Positions 36,342 through 44,796 of a stretch of 64,000 bases of DNA are shown piece after piece. This stretch comes from Oceanospirillaceae bacterium. Its GTDB lineage: Bacteria; Pseudomonadota; Gammaproteobacteria; Pseudomonadales; Balneatricaceae. The translations under genes and the position numbers were made by a program. Each line of letters starts with the position of its first letter. The stretch's first letter is position 1. Where the stretch lies: contig JABXIM010000025.1 of assembly GCA_013373085.1 (NCBI GenBank), positions 118,858-182,857 on the forward strand, written 5' to 3'. The notes beneath the pieces are model-generated. The model made no database searches. It saw nothing but the letters and a program-made list of their open reading frames with translations, and was not told the origin of the DNA.

Positions 36342-38483
36342 TCAGCATTCGATCAGATGGAAGAGGCGGTTCACGTCCAGGAAGGTTTCGAAACCCGGCG
36401 GTACCACGTAGGTGGTGGCATCGGATTCGATCACGGCCGGCCCCTTGATTTCGTTGCCGGGCTTGAGCAGCTCCATCTTGTAGATATTGGCCTCGACCCA
36501 TTTTTTCTCGTAATAGAAGGGCCGCGTACCGAGGTGTGATTCGGCACTGGGCTCGGGGCCCGCCTCCGGCTCTACCGGGATATTGGGCTTCTTGGTGACG
36601 ACCGATCCCCGCATGATGGCACCGGTAATGCCGTAGCCGAGCTCCGGCGAGCGCGCGGCATCGGCATACACTCTCGCATAGGTGTCGTTGAAGGAATCCA
36701 CCAGCTTGTCCCAGTCCTGCGCACCGGCCAGCACCGGCAGCGGGGAGTCGATTTCGAGATCGTTCAGCTGTCCCAGGTACTGCATCGAGTATCCCGGCGT
36801 CAGCGTGACTTCCTCATCCTTGAAGCCGTTGATGCGGAACTCCTCCAGTACCTTGCCGCGCAACTCGTCCCAGGCCGCCTGCAGGGTTGCGGTGGCGGTC
36901 GCCACATCCTCGGCGCTCGACTCGTCGGTGATGCCGATATCGACGCTCTTGTCGTAGCGGTATTCGAAATCGGCCGTGGCGCAGCCGAAGGCCGAGAAAC
37001 CGGCGGCCCAGGCGGGGACGATGGTTTCCTTGAAGCCCAGCCCCTTGGTGTAGCCGTAGGCATGTACCGGCCCGCCGCCGCCGTAGGAGAAGCAGACGAA
37101 ATCGCTCGGGCTGTAGCCCTTGCCGGTGATCATCGCGCGCAGATGCTGGCGCAGCGACAGGTCGAGCAGCTCGATGACCCCGGCCGCCGCGTCCTCGACA
37201 CTCAGCCCCAGCGGATCGGCGATCTGCTTCTTGATCTCCTGGCGGGCACGCTCGACATCCAGCTGCAGAATGCCGCCGAGGAAGTTGTCCGGATTCAGAT
37301 AGCCGAGAATAATATGGCAGTCCGTCACCGACACCGTGTTGATACCGCCATCGGGCCAGCAGGTACCGACTTTGTAACCGGCGCTGTCCGGCCCCAGCTT
37401 GATCGCGTTCGCATGGGGATCGATGCGCACGAAACTGCCGGCACCGGCGCCGATGGTATCCATCGCCACCAGCGGCAGCGACAGCACCAGGCGCGCCATA
37501 TCGCCGTCCTTGTGGATGGCGAAGTTGTTCTTGGTGATCAGCGCCATATCGAAACTGGTTCCGCCGATGTCGGAACAGGCGATATTTTCGTAACCCAGCT
37601 TTTCACCGAGGAACTTGGCGCCGATCACCCCGCCGATCGGTCCCGAAACCAGGGAGCGCGCCAGTTCCTTGGCTTTCCAGCTGATGGTGCCGCCGTGGCT
37701 GGCCATTACGCGCAGATCGAACCGGCCCCCGACCTCTTTCATGCTGTCGCTGATCGTCCCCAGGGTGGCGCGGGACGGTTCGGCGGCGTACGCCTCCAGA
37801 ATCGTGGTATTGGTACGATGGCTCTCCTTGCGCACCGGATAGTAGTCGACGGACGCGAACACCGGGATCTCGACCCCCATCTCCCTGGCCACCTCCCGGC
37901 AGACGTCGCGCACGGCTTTTTCGTGCGCTTCGTTCAGGTAAGAGCTCAGCAGACTGATCACGATCGCCTTGCAGCCCTGCCCGATCAGCTCGCGAGCGGC
38001 CTCGCGCGCTTCGTGCAGGCGCACCGGCACCACGACGTTACCCATGGAATCGACGCGCTCGGTAACGCCGCGGGTGTCCTTGATATGCACCAGGGGCTCA
38101 TCGTAGCGATGGGTGTTGAGGTGGATGCGGTCTTCGAAGGCGTAGCCCAGGTAACTCTGGATCGCGCGCCCCATGCGATGGAAGTCTTCGAAGCCCTTGC
38201 TGACGATGAGACCGGTGCGCAGCCCCTTGCGCCCGACCACCCGGTTGAGCATGGCGGTACCGGAGAAGACGCAGGTCACCATCTCCGGGTACACGTCCTC
38301 GACCGTTCTGTCCCAGTGCGCCAGCGCATCGCGACTGGATTCCAGCACCGCCTGGGACTCGTTGATGTTGCTTTGGGCCTTGCCGACGACGAATTCGCCA
38401 TCGGCCCGGACAAAGAAGGTATCGGTCATGGTGCCGCCGGCATCGATGCCCAGCACTTCGACGGGATTGGCTAATTGATTCAA
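36342..38483 (-). CDS. acxA: acetone carboxylase beta subunit (HyuA-like ATPase)
   Basis: A 713-residue protein of the hydantoinase A/oxoprolinase family, whose actin-like ATPase domain phosphorylates acetone and bicarbonate. The N-terminal nucleotide loop is GIDAGGTMTDTFFVR; SDIGGTSFDMALI and GGGGPVHAYGYTKGL are further landmarks. I place the start at TTG 38483, which has GAGG eight bases upstream and gives the usual family length; an ATG at 38549 would add 22 unlikely residues. It is the first gene of the acx operon and is divergent from its sigma-54 activator. Confidence 0.93.
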   Translation of the reverse strand: MNQLANPVEVLGIDAGGTMTDTFFVRADGEFVVGKAQSNINESQAVLESSRDALAHWDRTVEDVYPEMVTCVFSGTAMLNRVVGRKGLRTGLIVSKGFEDFHRMGRAIQSYLGYAFEDRIHLNTHRYDEPLVHIKDTRGVTERVDSMGNVVVPVRLHEAREAARELIGQGCKAIVISLLSSYLNEAHEKAVRDVCREVAREMGVEIPVFASVDYYPVRKESHRTNTTILEAYAAEPSRATLGTISDSMKEVGGRFDLRVMASHGGTISWKAKELARSLVSGPIGGVIGAKFLGEKLGYENIACSDIGGTSFDMALITKNNFAIHKDGDMARLVLSLPLVAMDTIGAGAGSFVRIDPHANAIKLGPDSAGYKVGTCWPDGGINTVSVTDCHIILGYLNPDNFLGGILQLDVERARQEIKKQIADPLGLSVEDAAAGVIELLDLSLRQHLRAMITGKGYSPSDFVCFSYGGGGPVHAYGYTKGLGFKETIVPAWAAGFSAFGCATADFEYRYDKSVDIGITDESSAEDVATATATLQAAWDELRGKVLEEFRINGFKDEEVTLTPGYSMQYLGQLNDLEIDSPLPVLAGAQDWDKLVDSFNDTYARVYADAARSPELGYGITGAIMRGSVVTKKPNIPVEPEAGPEPSAESHLGTRPFYYEKKWVEANIYKMELLKPGNEIKGPAVIESDATTYVVPPGFETFLDVNRLFHLIEC

Positions 38484-38600
38484 GGTTAAGTCCTCAATTT
38501 TATTGTTGTTCTGTGCCCGGCTACGCCCTGGACGGGCGGCCGGGCACAAGCAGGCCGACTGCGACGGGGATGCAGCGCCGCCGGCTTCGACAAGGAAGCA

Positions 38601-38615
38601 GCAACGGCTATGCCA
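38601..38615 (-). promoter_or_regulatory. sigma-54 (-24/-12) promoter of the acx operon
   Basis: Reading on the minus strand, TGGCAT-AGCCG-TTGC matches the consensus TGGCAC-N5-TTGC except for one base and has exact spacing. It lies 118 bases upstream of acxA, and a sigma-54-dependent activator gene is divergent to it. Confidence 0.8.
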
Positions 38616-38692
38616 ACCCCGTAAAAGTCTTTCAAACCGTTGTTTTTAAAAGAGCGTTTCTCGAGGAGAGCCGGTGCCAGGCGGGCGCGGAC

Positions 38693-38731
38693 CGTTCGAA
38701 AATCGAACGCTAGACGACCGATTATCGAACG
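38693..38731 (-). promoter_or_regulatory. tandem upstream activator sites for AcxR
   Basis: A perfect palindrome CGTTCGA-AAA-TCGAACG (38693-38709) is followed by a second, imperfect copy CGACCGA-TTA-TCGAACG (38715-38731). Their centres are 22 bases apart, about two helical turns, and they lie roughly 80-130 bases upstream of the -24/-12 promoter, as expected for an enhancer-binding protein. Confidence 0.7.
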
Positions 38732-38907
38732 CTGAAAGGCGCTTAAAATGCAGCGAAAATGCGCATAAAAATCACGATCCCCAGGAATCGCTGACAGACA
38801 GGAAAGAAGCGGTTGTAATTGTGCCCGGGCGGGTTCAGGATTGACCGATATAGCCTCCTGTCGACGATAACAAAGGTTTTTCGCAGATTAGAGGGAAACC
38901 CGGAACC

Positions 38908-39089
38908 GTAGGATGGGTGGAGCCGCAATGGCTGCGTACTTTCGGTGCTCAGGAGATTGCTTGCGGCGTAACCCATCAACAATGCCGGCCTCTGCGGTGC
39001 TGAATTGACACCCGAAGATGGGTTACACGACGCCCTGCCCGCGTAAGAGTCGGGTATCCAGTCGCCATGCGCCGTTCCACCCATCCTAC
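38908..39089. repeat. full copy of the GTAGGATGGGTGGA dispersed inverted repeat
   Basis: Bounded by a perfect 14-base terminal inverted repeat, GTAGGATGGGTGGA at the left and TCCACCCATCCTAC at the right. An inner pair GTAACCCATC/GATGGGTTAC is shared with the partial copy at 24498. It carries no reading frame of note and ends 55 bases before acxR. Confidence 0.85.
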
Positions 39090-39144
39090 GATTCGCGCAC
39101 TCGTCCTGCTAAATCGCGATGAGCCACAACAAAGGGAGAGTTCC

Positions 39145-41109
39145 ATGCATCCCGACCACCTGCTGAAGGGGTCCACGGCCGTCGAGCATCCCAAACGGAT
39201 TGCCTCGGCACGGGAACGGCTGCTGAGCGGGGCCCCCCTGCCCGACCGCACCGTGCGTTCGGTGATCGAAGCGTCCTGGCAACGCTGCCTCTCGTCCCGG
39301 GTCGATCCGCAGGTCGCCCAGCACGGCCAGGAATTCGACGAACATCAGCTCCAGGCGCTGGTTCGTCCCCATCAGGAGCTGATTTCGGCTTCCGATATCA
39401 TCATGCGCGAGGCCCAGAGCCTGCTGGCCGAGTCCGGCACCATCATGCACCTGGTCTCGCCCGCCGGCCTGATTCTGCGCTACGAAGGGGATCCCGCCAC
39501 CCTGGAGCTGGCCCGCCGCGTCAGCCTGGTACCGGGCGCCGACTGGAACGAAGCGGTCGCCGGCACCAATGCCATCGGCACGGCCCTCAGTACCGGCCGC
39601 GCGCTCCAGGTCCATGCCTTCGAGCACTTCTGCGAGAACATCAGCCGCTGGACCTGTTCCGCCGCGGTGATCCGCGATCCCTTCGAAGGCACGCTGCTGG
39701 GCGCCGTCAATATCTCGGGCCTGAAGGAGACCCTGCACGACTACTGTCTGGCACTGGCGCTATCCGGCGCCCGCCGTATCGAGGGCCAGCTGGCGCAGCA
39801 CAAGCTGGCGCAGCGGGATCTGCTGATCGATCTGACTATCGGCCGCCTTGGCGCGCCGGGCAACGACGCCCTGCTGCTGTTCGACCGGCAGGGGCGGCTG
39901 GTACGGGCCAATCACCAGGCCGAGAAGGTCCTGGCGGCACGGGGCATCCAGATCGACCTGAATCCCCACAATCCGCTGCTGAACCTGGGCGAGGACGCTG
40001 ACGCGCCAGCGCCGGCCGCCGCCGCGCCCTCGCCGCTGTCACGGCTCGACCCGTCCTGGATCGAGCCGATCCTGCATCAGGGTGAACCTATCGGTTTCCT
40101 CGCCGTGATCCCGATGCCCGTACGCAGTGCGCGGACTCCGGCGTCGACATCGAACAAGACCGAAGCCGCGGCAGGCTTCGCCCGTCTGGCCGGCCGCAGC
40201 CCGCAGTTTCTGAAGACCGTCGAGCAGGCCCGCCGGCTGGCGCGGGCACCGATTCCGGTGCTGCTGCTCGGTGAAACCGGCGTGGGCAAGGAACTCTTCG
40301 CCCGGGCCATCCATGAAGAGGGGCCGACGCATGCCGGCCCCTTTATCGCCCTGAACTGCGGGGGGTTGTCGCGCGATCTGCTGGCGGGGGAGCTGTTCGG
40401 TCATATCGAGGGCTCGTTCACCGGCGCCCGCCGTGGCGGCATGACTGGCAAGATAGAGGCCGCCAATGGCGGCACACTGTTCCTCGACGAGATCGGCGAA
40501 ATGCCGCTGGATCTGCAGCCCATGTTTCTGCGGGTACTGCAGGAAATGGAGATCTGCCGCATCGGCGAAACCCGGCCACGCAAGGTCAACTTCCGCCTGA
40601 TCGCCGCCACCAACCGCAACCTGAACCAGGAAGTGGCCGACGGGCGCTTCCGGATGGACCTCTACTACCGGGTCTCCTCGATGATCCTGACGATCCCGCC
40701 ACTGCGGGAGCGACGCGAGGACATCGCCGTACTGGCGGCACACATCCTGGCTCACCTGCACGACCAGCATGGGGGTGGCAAAAAACACCTCAGTCCCACC
40801 CTGGTCGCACGACTGACAGCGCGGCCCTGGACCGGCAATATCCGCGAGCTGACCAACCTGATCACGGCCGCCTTTTTTCTCTCCGACCGCGACGAACTCG
40901 GTCCCGACGATTTGCCGGACGAACCTCCACAAGGTGTGGATACGCCGCCAGCGCCAAGCCAGAACCCCCTGGATATGGCGGAAAAGGAGGTCATTATGCG
41001 TGCCATTCAGGAACAGAACGGCAACCTGACCCGGGTCGCAAAGCAGCTCGATATCGCCAAGAGCACCCTGTACGCCAAACTGCGGAAATACGGCCTGCAG
41101 CGCCCCTGA
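39145..41109 (+). CDS. acxR: sigma-54-dependent activator of acetone carboxylase genes
   Basis: A 654-residue AcoR/AcxR-type enhancer-binding protein. AGGGAGAG precedes the ATG at 39145. An N-terminal GAF-like sensor region (about 60-230) contains [19 protein letters not shown]. The AAA+ domain has Walker A GETGVGK (376-382), a GAFTGA-loop variant GSFTGA (423-428) and Walker B-like [15 protein letters not shown] Fis-type HTH lies at the C-terminus ([20 protein letters not shown]). It should activate the divergent -24/-12 promoter of acxABC in response to acetone or a related small ketone or alcohol. Confidence 0.92.
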   Translation: MHPDHLLKGSTAVEHPKRIASARERLLSGAPLPDRTVRSVIEASWQRCLSSRVDPQVAQHGQEFDEHQLQALVRPHQELISASDIIMREAQSLLAESGTIMHLVSPAGLILRYEGDPATLELARRVSLVPGADWNEAVAGTNAIGTALSTGRALQVHAFEHFCENISRWTCSAAVIRDPFEGTLLGAVNISGLKETLHDYCLALALSGARRIEGQLAQHKLAQRDLLIDLTIGRLGAPGNDALLLFDRQGRLVRANHQAEKVLAARGIQIDLNPHNPLLNLGEDADAPAPAAAAPSPLSRLDPSWIEPILHQGEPIGFLAVIPMPVRSARTPASTSNKTEAAAGFARLAGRSPQFLKTVEQARRLARAPIPVLLLGETGVGKELFARAIHEEGPTHAGPFIALNCGGLSRDLLAGELFGHIEGSFTGARRGGMTGKIEAANGGTLFLDEIGEMPLDLQPMFLRVLQEMEICRIGETRPRKVNFRLIAATNRNLNQEVADGRFRMDLYYRVSSMILTIPPLRERREDIAVLAAHILAHLHDQHGGGKKHLSPTLVARLTARPWTGNIRELTNLITAAFFLSDRDELGPDDLPDEPPQGVDTPPAPSQNPLDMAEKEVIMRAIQEQNGNLTRVAKQLDIAKSTLYAKLRKYGLQRP

Positions 41110-41200
41110 ACCGGACACCTCAGCCCCGCTCCCTTCCAGGTGCCGGCTAATGACGGAGACCGTCTCGTGCCGGACAACGGGTGCCGGGGTGGCGCTGCAG

Positions 41201-41440
41201 TTACGGTTTCACCACCATATTCACCTCGTCCAGTTTGGCGGCGATGCTGGCATAGCTGTTTTTCAGCGCCAGGGTCTCGCCGGTGGTCAGCGTTATGATC
41301 GCGACAGGGTTGTGTTTCGACTCGGTTTGCATGATCAGTTCGGGACGGATCTGCACGATCTGCTCGACCTGTATCAGCATCTTGAAGGTTGATTCGGTCG
41401 TCGGATGATCGGTAGTGACTTCGAGAAACTTCTGACTCAT
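41201..41440 (-). CDS. 79-residue protein of unknown function, copy 1
   Basis: A small protein with an excellent ribosome site (GGGAGGTG before the ATG). Landmarks are FLEVTTDHPTTEST, VEQIVQIRPEL and ITLTTGETLALKNSYASIA. It has no signal or membrane segment. A second copy of the same length at 50774-51013 is about 75 percent identical by eye, so the gene is certainly real. The central part distantly recalls the FlbD-like small beta fold, but this is only an impression. The function is unknown. Confidence 0.85.
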   Translation of the reverse strand: MSQKFLEVTTDHPTTESTFKMLIQVEQIVQIRPELIMQTESKHNPVAIITLTTGETLALKNSYASIAAKLDEVNMVVKP

Positions 41441-41626
41441 GGTGTCACCTCCCGGGGTGGCTGAAGCACGGACTGGCGATCAGCCTAGCAGATTCCCGCC
41501 AGATTGCCCGCCCCGGGGTCGACGTCAGGCGAGGCGCGGCAATCCATGGAAGCCGCTGGAACCCCGGTCATCAGTGGACGCCAAGGCCAGTCAGTAACGG
41601 CCGGACAGCAGCGAAGCGAAGCCTGG

Positions 41627-42352
41627 CTAACCGATTTTCTGGACCAGCTGATCCGCCAAATCGAGAAAATCGCCGGCCACCAGGTCGAATTCGTCGGGAT
41701 CGTAGGCCTCGGCGGGCTGGTGCTCGCCGAATTCCTGCGGTCTGGGCACATAGGCGGTACGGCAGCCCTGGTCGCGGGCCGCGCGCAGATCGCTGGCGTG
41801 GGCCGCCACCAGCATCAGTTCGCAGGGCTCGATCCCCAGCAGCCGGGCCGCGCCCAGGTAGGTTTCGGGGTCTGGCTTGTAGTGGTTGAACAGTTCGGCG
41901 GAAATGATGCAGTCCCAGGGCAGGCCGGCCCGCTTCGCCATATGGGTGAGCAGCGCGAAATTGCCGTTCGACAACGTAGTGATGACAAAGCGCTGCCTGA
42001 GGCGCGTCAGTCCCGCGACCGAATCGGGCCAGGGCGGCAGACGGTGCCAGGCCCGGTTCAGCTCGCGGCGCGCCGCTTCATCGAGCCCGCCGAGTCCGTA
42101 AGCATCGAGGATCGCGTCCAGGTTCATCCGGTGCAGCTGATCGATGGTTTTCCACGGCAGCTGGCCGTTGCGCACGCGTTGCATCGCCGGCGCATAGCCC
42201 GCGCGCCAGGCCAGCGCGAAGCCGTTCCAGTCGCCGTCGACACCCCGCGCGGCCGCCACCCGCGCGGCCTCGGCGGCGATGCCGCCACGCCAGTCGACAA
42301 CGGTGCCGAAAACATCGAAGGCCAGGGCCTTCACGTTGGCTGAAGCTGTCAC
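41627..42352 (-). CDS. haloacid dehalogenase type II (HAD superfamily)
   Basis: A protein of about 241 residues like L-2-haloacid dehalogenases. The nucleophile motif is LAFDVFGTVVDW, motif II is TTLSNGN, the lysine is in HYKPDPETYL, and the acidic motif IV region reads MLVAAHASDLRAA. GTG at 42352 is preferred as start because GAGGAG lies eight bases upstream; ATG at 42370 is too close to its GGAGG. It would release halide from 2-haloacids, or act on another small hydroxyacid phosphate. It has no operon partner. Confidence 0.85.
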   Translation of the reverse strand: MTASANVKALAFDVFGTVVDWRGGIAAEAARVAAARGVDGDWNGFALAWRAGYAPAMQRVRNGQLPWKTIDQLHRMNLDAILDAYGLGGLDEAARRELNRAWHRLPPWPDSVAGLTRLRQRFVITTLSNGNFALLTHMAKRAGLPWDCIISAELFNHYKPDPETYLGAARLLGIEPCELMLVAAHASDLRAARDQGCRTAYVPRPQEFGEHQPAEAYDPDEFDLVAGDFLDLADQLVQKIG

Positions 42353-42399
42353 GCTCACCACTCCTCTCATACCTCCAGCAACCGGGATACAGATGTTGC

Positions 42400-42573
42400 A
42401 TGACCCGGGTTCGGGCGCTGGAGCCGTCGGGCATGATCGACCGCTACTTGACGCTGCTGAACCCGCTGGCGAAGGGCCTCAATGTCAGCGTCTTCATCCA
42501 GATTAGCCTGGAAAAGCAGAACGAAAAGGCTTTGGAGCAGTTCGAAACCGCCATGCACGACATCCGGAAGTGA
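42400..42573 (+). pseudogene. Lrp/AsnC family regulator remnant
   Basis: A 57-codon frame corresponding to the middle of an Lrp/AsnC protein: VRALEPSGMIDRYLTLLNP then AKGLNVSVFIQISLEKQ and EQFETAMHDI. The DNA-binding HTH is missing at the 5' side. At the 3' side the frame breaks: shifting one base after HDI restores PEVME, the next conserved block of the family, after which the sequence no longer matches. It is therefore a frameshifted internal scrap. It lies between the dehalogenase and the GntR gene. Confidence 0.75.
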
Positions 42574-42718
42574 TGGAGTAATCCGCCTGCGAGAAAATTT
42601 CTCATCTTCCTGCGACCGCACGAGGAGACCCGGTCAGGCCCTTCCAGCGGCGCAAAAATATTTGTAAATCAAATTCTTGAACCCGCCAACCGAATTCATT
42701 GCGGGTGCCCGAAAACTT

Positions 42719-42732
42719 AGTTGCATGCAACT
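42719..42732. promoter_or_regulatory. perfect palindrome, probable GntR operator
   Basis: AGTTGCATGCAACT is a perfect 14-base palindrome about 75 bases before the GntR start codon. FadR/VanR-type (FCD) regulators bind short palindromes of this kind. It probably controls the regulator and the catabolic genes that follow. Confidence 0.65.
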
Positions 42733-42804
42733 TTAGTAAATTTGGCCGTTTTTCAACCAAATAATGGGTTAACAATCGAAAAGTTGTATGCGATATTGGC
42801 CGCC

Positions 42805-43506
42805 ATGAACGATAACAACACCAAAACAGCTCCCCGTAACACTGCCACACGCACCGCCGTCGAGCAGGTTTACGAAGCCATCAAGCAGCGCATTCTCGAC
42901 GGCGAGTACGTCTCTCACCAGTACGTGCGCGAGTCGACGGTGGCGAAGGAACTGGACGTCAGTCGCACCCCGGTGCGCGAGGCGTTGCGCGAGCTGGTAT
43001 CGGAGGGCTGGCTGGAAGCGATTCCGCACCACGGTGCCCGGGTCACCGCCTGGACCGAGAAGGACGCCCGTGAAGTGTTCGAGATCCGGCTGGTGCTGGA
43101 GCCGATGGCGGTTGCGGCTGCCTGCCTGCGCATGGACGAGAGCCGGTTGAATTACCTGAAAGGTCTGGCGCGACAGATGGAAGCGCTGACCGAACGTAAA
43201 GACGACGCAGCGGACGTGCGCAACGAGATCGCCGCGCTCAACCACGAGTTTCACCGCGAGTTGATCGCCGCATGCGACAACCAGCGCCTGATCGCCATGC
43301 TGCAGAGCCTGGTGCGCACCTCGGTGATCCGTCGCAACTTCGGCCAGTACAACATCGCCCACCTGCGCCGGAGCATGCAGCACCATGCGGAAATACTGCA
43401 GGCGGTCGAAGCCCGCAACCCCGCCTGGGCCGAAAGCATGATGCGTTCGCACCTGCTCGCCGCGCGCGAACTGCATCTGAAATTTATCGAAACCCCGGCG
43501 GACTGA
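42805..43506 (+). CDS. GntR family regulator (FCD domain)
   Basis: A 233-residue regulator. The winged HTH (about 12-75) contains ESTVAKELDVSRTPVREALR, and the C-terminal FCD effector domain has the metal-binding His pattern NHEFHRELI. ATG at 42805 gives the usual length; the ribosome site is weak. It is the first gene before a CoA-transferase/TRAP/hydro-lyase/lyase cluster in the same orientation, so it most likely represses that cluster until the substrate acid is present. Confidence 0.9.
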   Translation: MNDNNTKTAPRNTATRTAVEQVYEAIKQRILDGEYVSHQYVRESTVAKELDVSRTPVREALRELVSEGWLEAIPHHGARVTAWTEKDAREVFEIRLVLEPMAVAAACLRMDESRLNYLKGLARQMEALTERKDDAADVRNEIAALNHEFHRELIAACDNQRLIAMLQSLVRTSVIRRNFGQYNIAHLRRSMQHHAEILQAVEARNPAWAESMMRSHLLAARELHLKFIETPAD

Positions 43507-43569
43507 ATCCCGCCCGCCGTCGCCCGACGGCCCCCGTGTCACCGCTTGAACGAGAGAAACAGAAAAACA

Positions 43570-44784
43570 ATGAACACCAACACCCAACCCAAGAGCCTGC
43601 CGCTCGCCGACGTCAAGGTACTGGAACTGGGCCAGCTGATCGCCGGCCCCTACTGCGGCCAGGTACTGGCCGACTTCGGCGCCGATGTCATCAAGATCGA
43701 GCCGCCGGGCAAGGGCGACGCCATGCGCCAGTGGGGCCAGGCCGATGAAAACGGCGAGCCCATCTGGTGGAACGTGATCGGCCGCAACAAGAAATCGATG
43801 ACGCTCGACCTGCGCCAGCCCCGCGGTCAGGAGGTCCTGCGCGAGCTGGTTCGCCAGGCCGATGTCCTGATCGAAAACTTCCGCCCCGGCACCATGGAAA
43901 AGTGGGGGCTCGGCTACGAGGCGCTGTCCGAGATCAATCCGGGTCTGATCATGGTGCGTGTCAGCGGCTTTGGCCAGGATGGCCCCTATGCCGAACGCGC
44001 CGGTTACGCGTCGGTTTGCGAGGCCATGGGCGGCCTGCGCTACATCTGCGGCTACCCCGACCGCCCGCCGGTACGGGTCGGCATTTCCCTGGGCGACACC
44101 CTGGCCGGTTTTCACGCCGCCCTGGGGGCCCTGGTGGCACTGCACCACCGCGAGCGCACCGGTGTCGGCCAGATCGTCGACAGCGCCATCTACGAGTCGG
44201 TTTTCGGCATGATGGAAAGCCTGGTTTCGGACTACGCCCTGGTCGGCAAGGTGCGCGAACGCAGTGGCAGCATCCTGCCCGGCATCGCGCCGTCCAATGC
44301 CTACCCGGCCCGTGACGGACGCGACGTGGTCATCGGCGCCAACCAGGACACCGTGTTCCGCCGCCTGTGCGAAATCATGGGGCAACCGGAACTGGCGGAC
44401 GACCCCGCCTATGCCAGCCACCGCGCCCGCGGCGAAAACCAGCTGGCCCTCGACGAGCGGGTTGCCGCCTGGACCCGTCAGCACGACGCCGACGAGATCG
44501 TCGCGGTGCTGGCCCGGGCCGGCGTACCGTCCGGACTCGTCTACAGCGCGCCCGAGATGCTCGAGGATCCCCACTTCAGGGCCCGCGAAGCGATCACCGA
44601 GGTGCCCGACCGTCAGGGCCGGATGCTGCCGATGCAGAACGTCTTCCCCAAACTCTCGGCAACGCCCGGACAGGTCCGTCACGTCGGGCCGGCGCTGAGC
44701 GAACACACCGAAGAGACCCTCAGGGACTGGTTGGGCCTCAACCCGGCCGAGTTGGCCGAACTGCGCGCCTGCGGCGTCATCTGA
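43570..44784 (+). CDS. CaiB/BaiF (class III) CoA-transferase
   Basis: A 404-residue class III CoA-transferase. Family landmarks are KVLELGQLIAGPYCGQVLAD, FGADVIKIEPP, RNKKSMTLDL and ENFRPGTMEKWGLGYE. Such enzymes move CoA between carboxylic acids, for example from succinyl-CoA to a newly imported acid. It is followed by TRAP transporter genes, an aconitase-family enzyme and an HMG-CoA-lyase-like enzyme, so it probably activates the imported or hydrated acid before C-C cleavage. Confidence 0.9.
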   Translation: MNTNTQPKSLPLADVKVLELGQLIAGPYCGQVLADFGADVIKIEPPGKGDAMRQWGQADENGEPIWWNVIGRNKKSMTLDLRQPRGQEVLRELVRQADVLIENFRPGTMEKWGLGYEALSEINPGLIMVRVSGFGQDGPYAERAGYASVCEAMGGLRYICGYPDRPPVRVGISLGDTLAGFHAALGALVALHHRERTGVGQIVDSAIYESVFGMMESLVSDYALVGKVRERSGSILPGIAPSNAYPARDGRDVVIGANQDTVFRRLCEIMGQPELADDPAYASHRARGENQLALDERVAAWTRQHDADEIVAVLARAGVPSGLVYSAPEMLEDPHFRAREAITEVPDRQGRMLPMQNVFPKLSATPGQVRHVGPALSEHTEETLRDWLGLNPAELAELRACGVI

Positions 44785-44796
44785 TCGAGGCTTCAC

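Noticed and set aside
38908..39089. The inverted repeat as part of the acxR promoter control
   Set aside because: A second, truncated copy occurs in an unrelated spacer at 24498, so it is better explained as a dispersed repeat.
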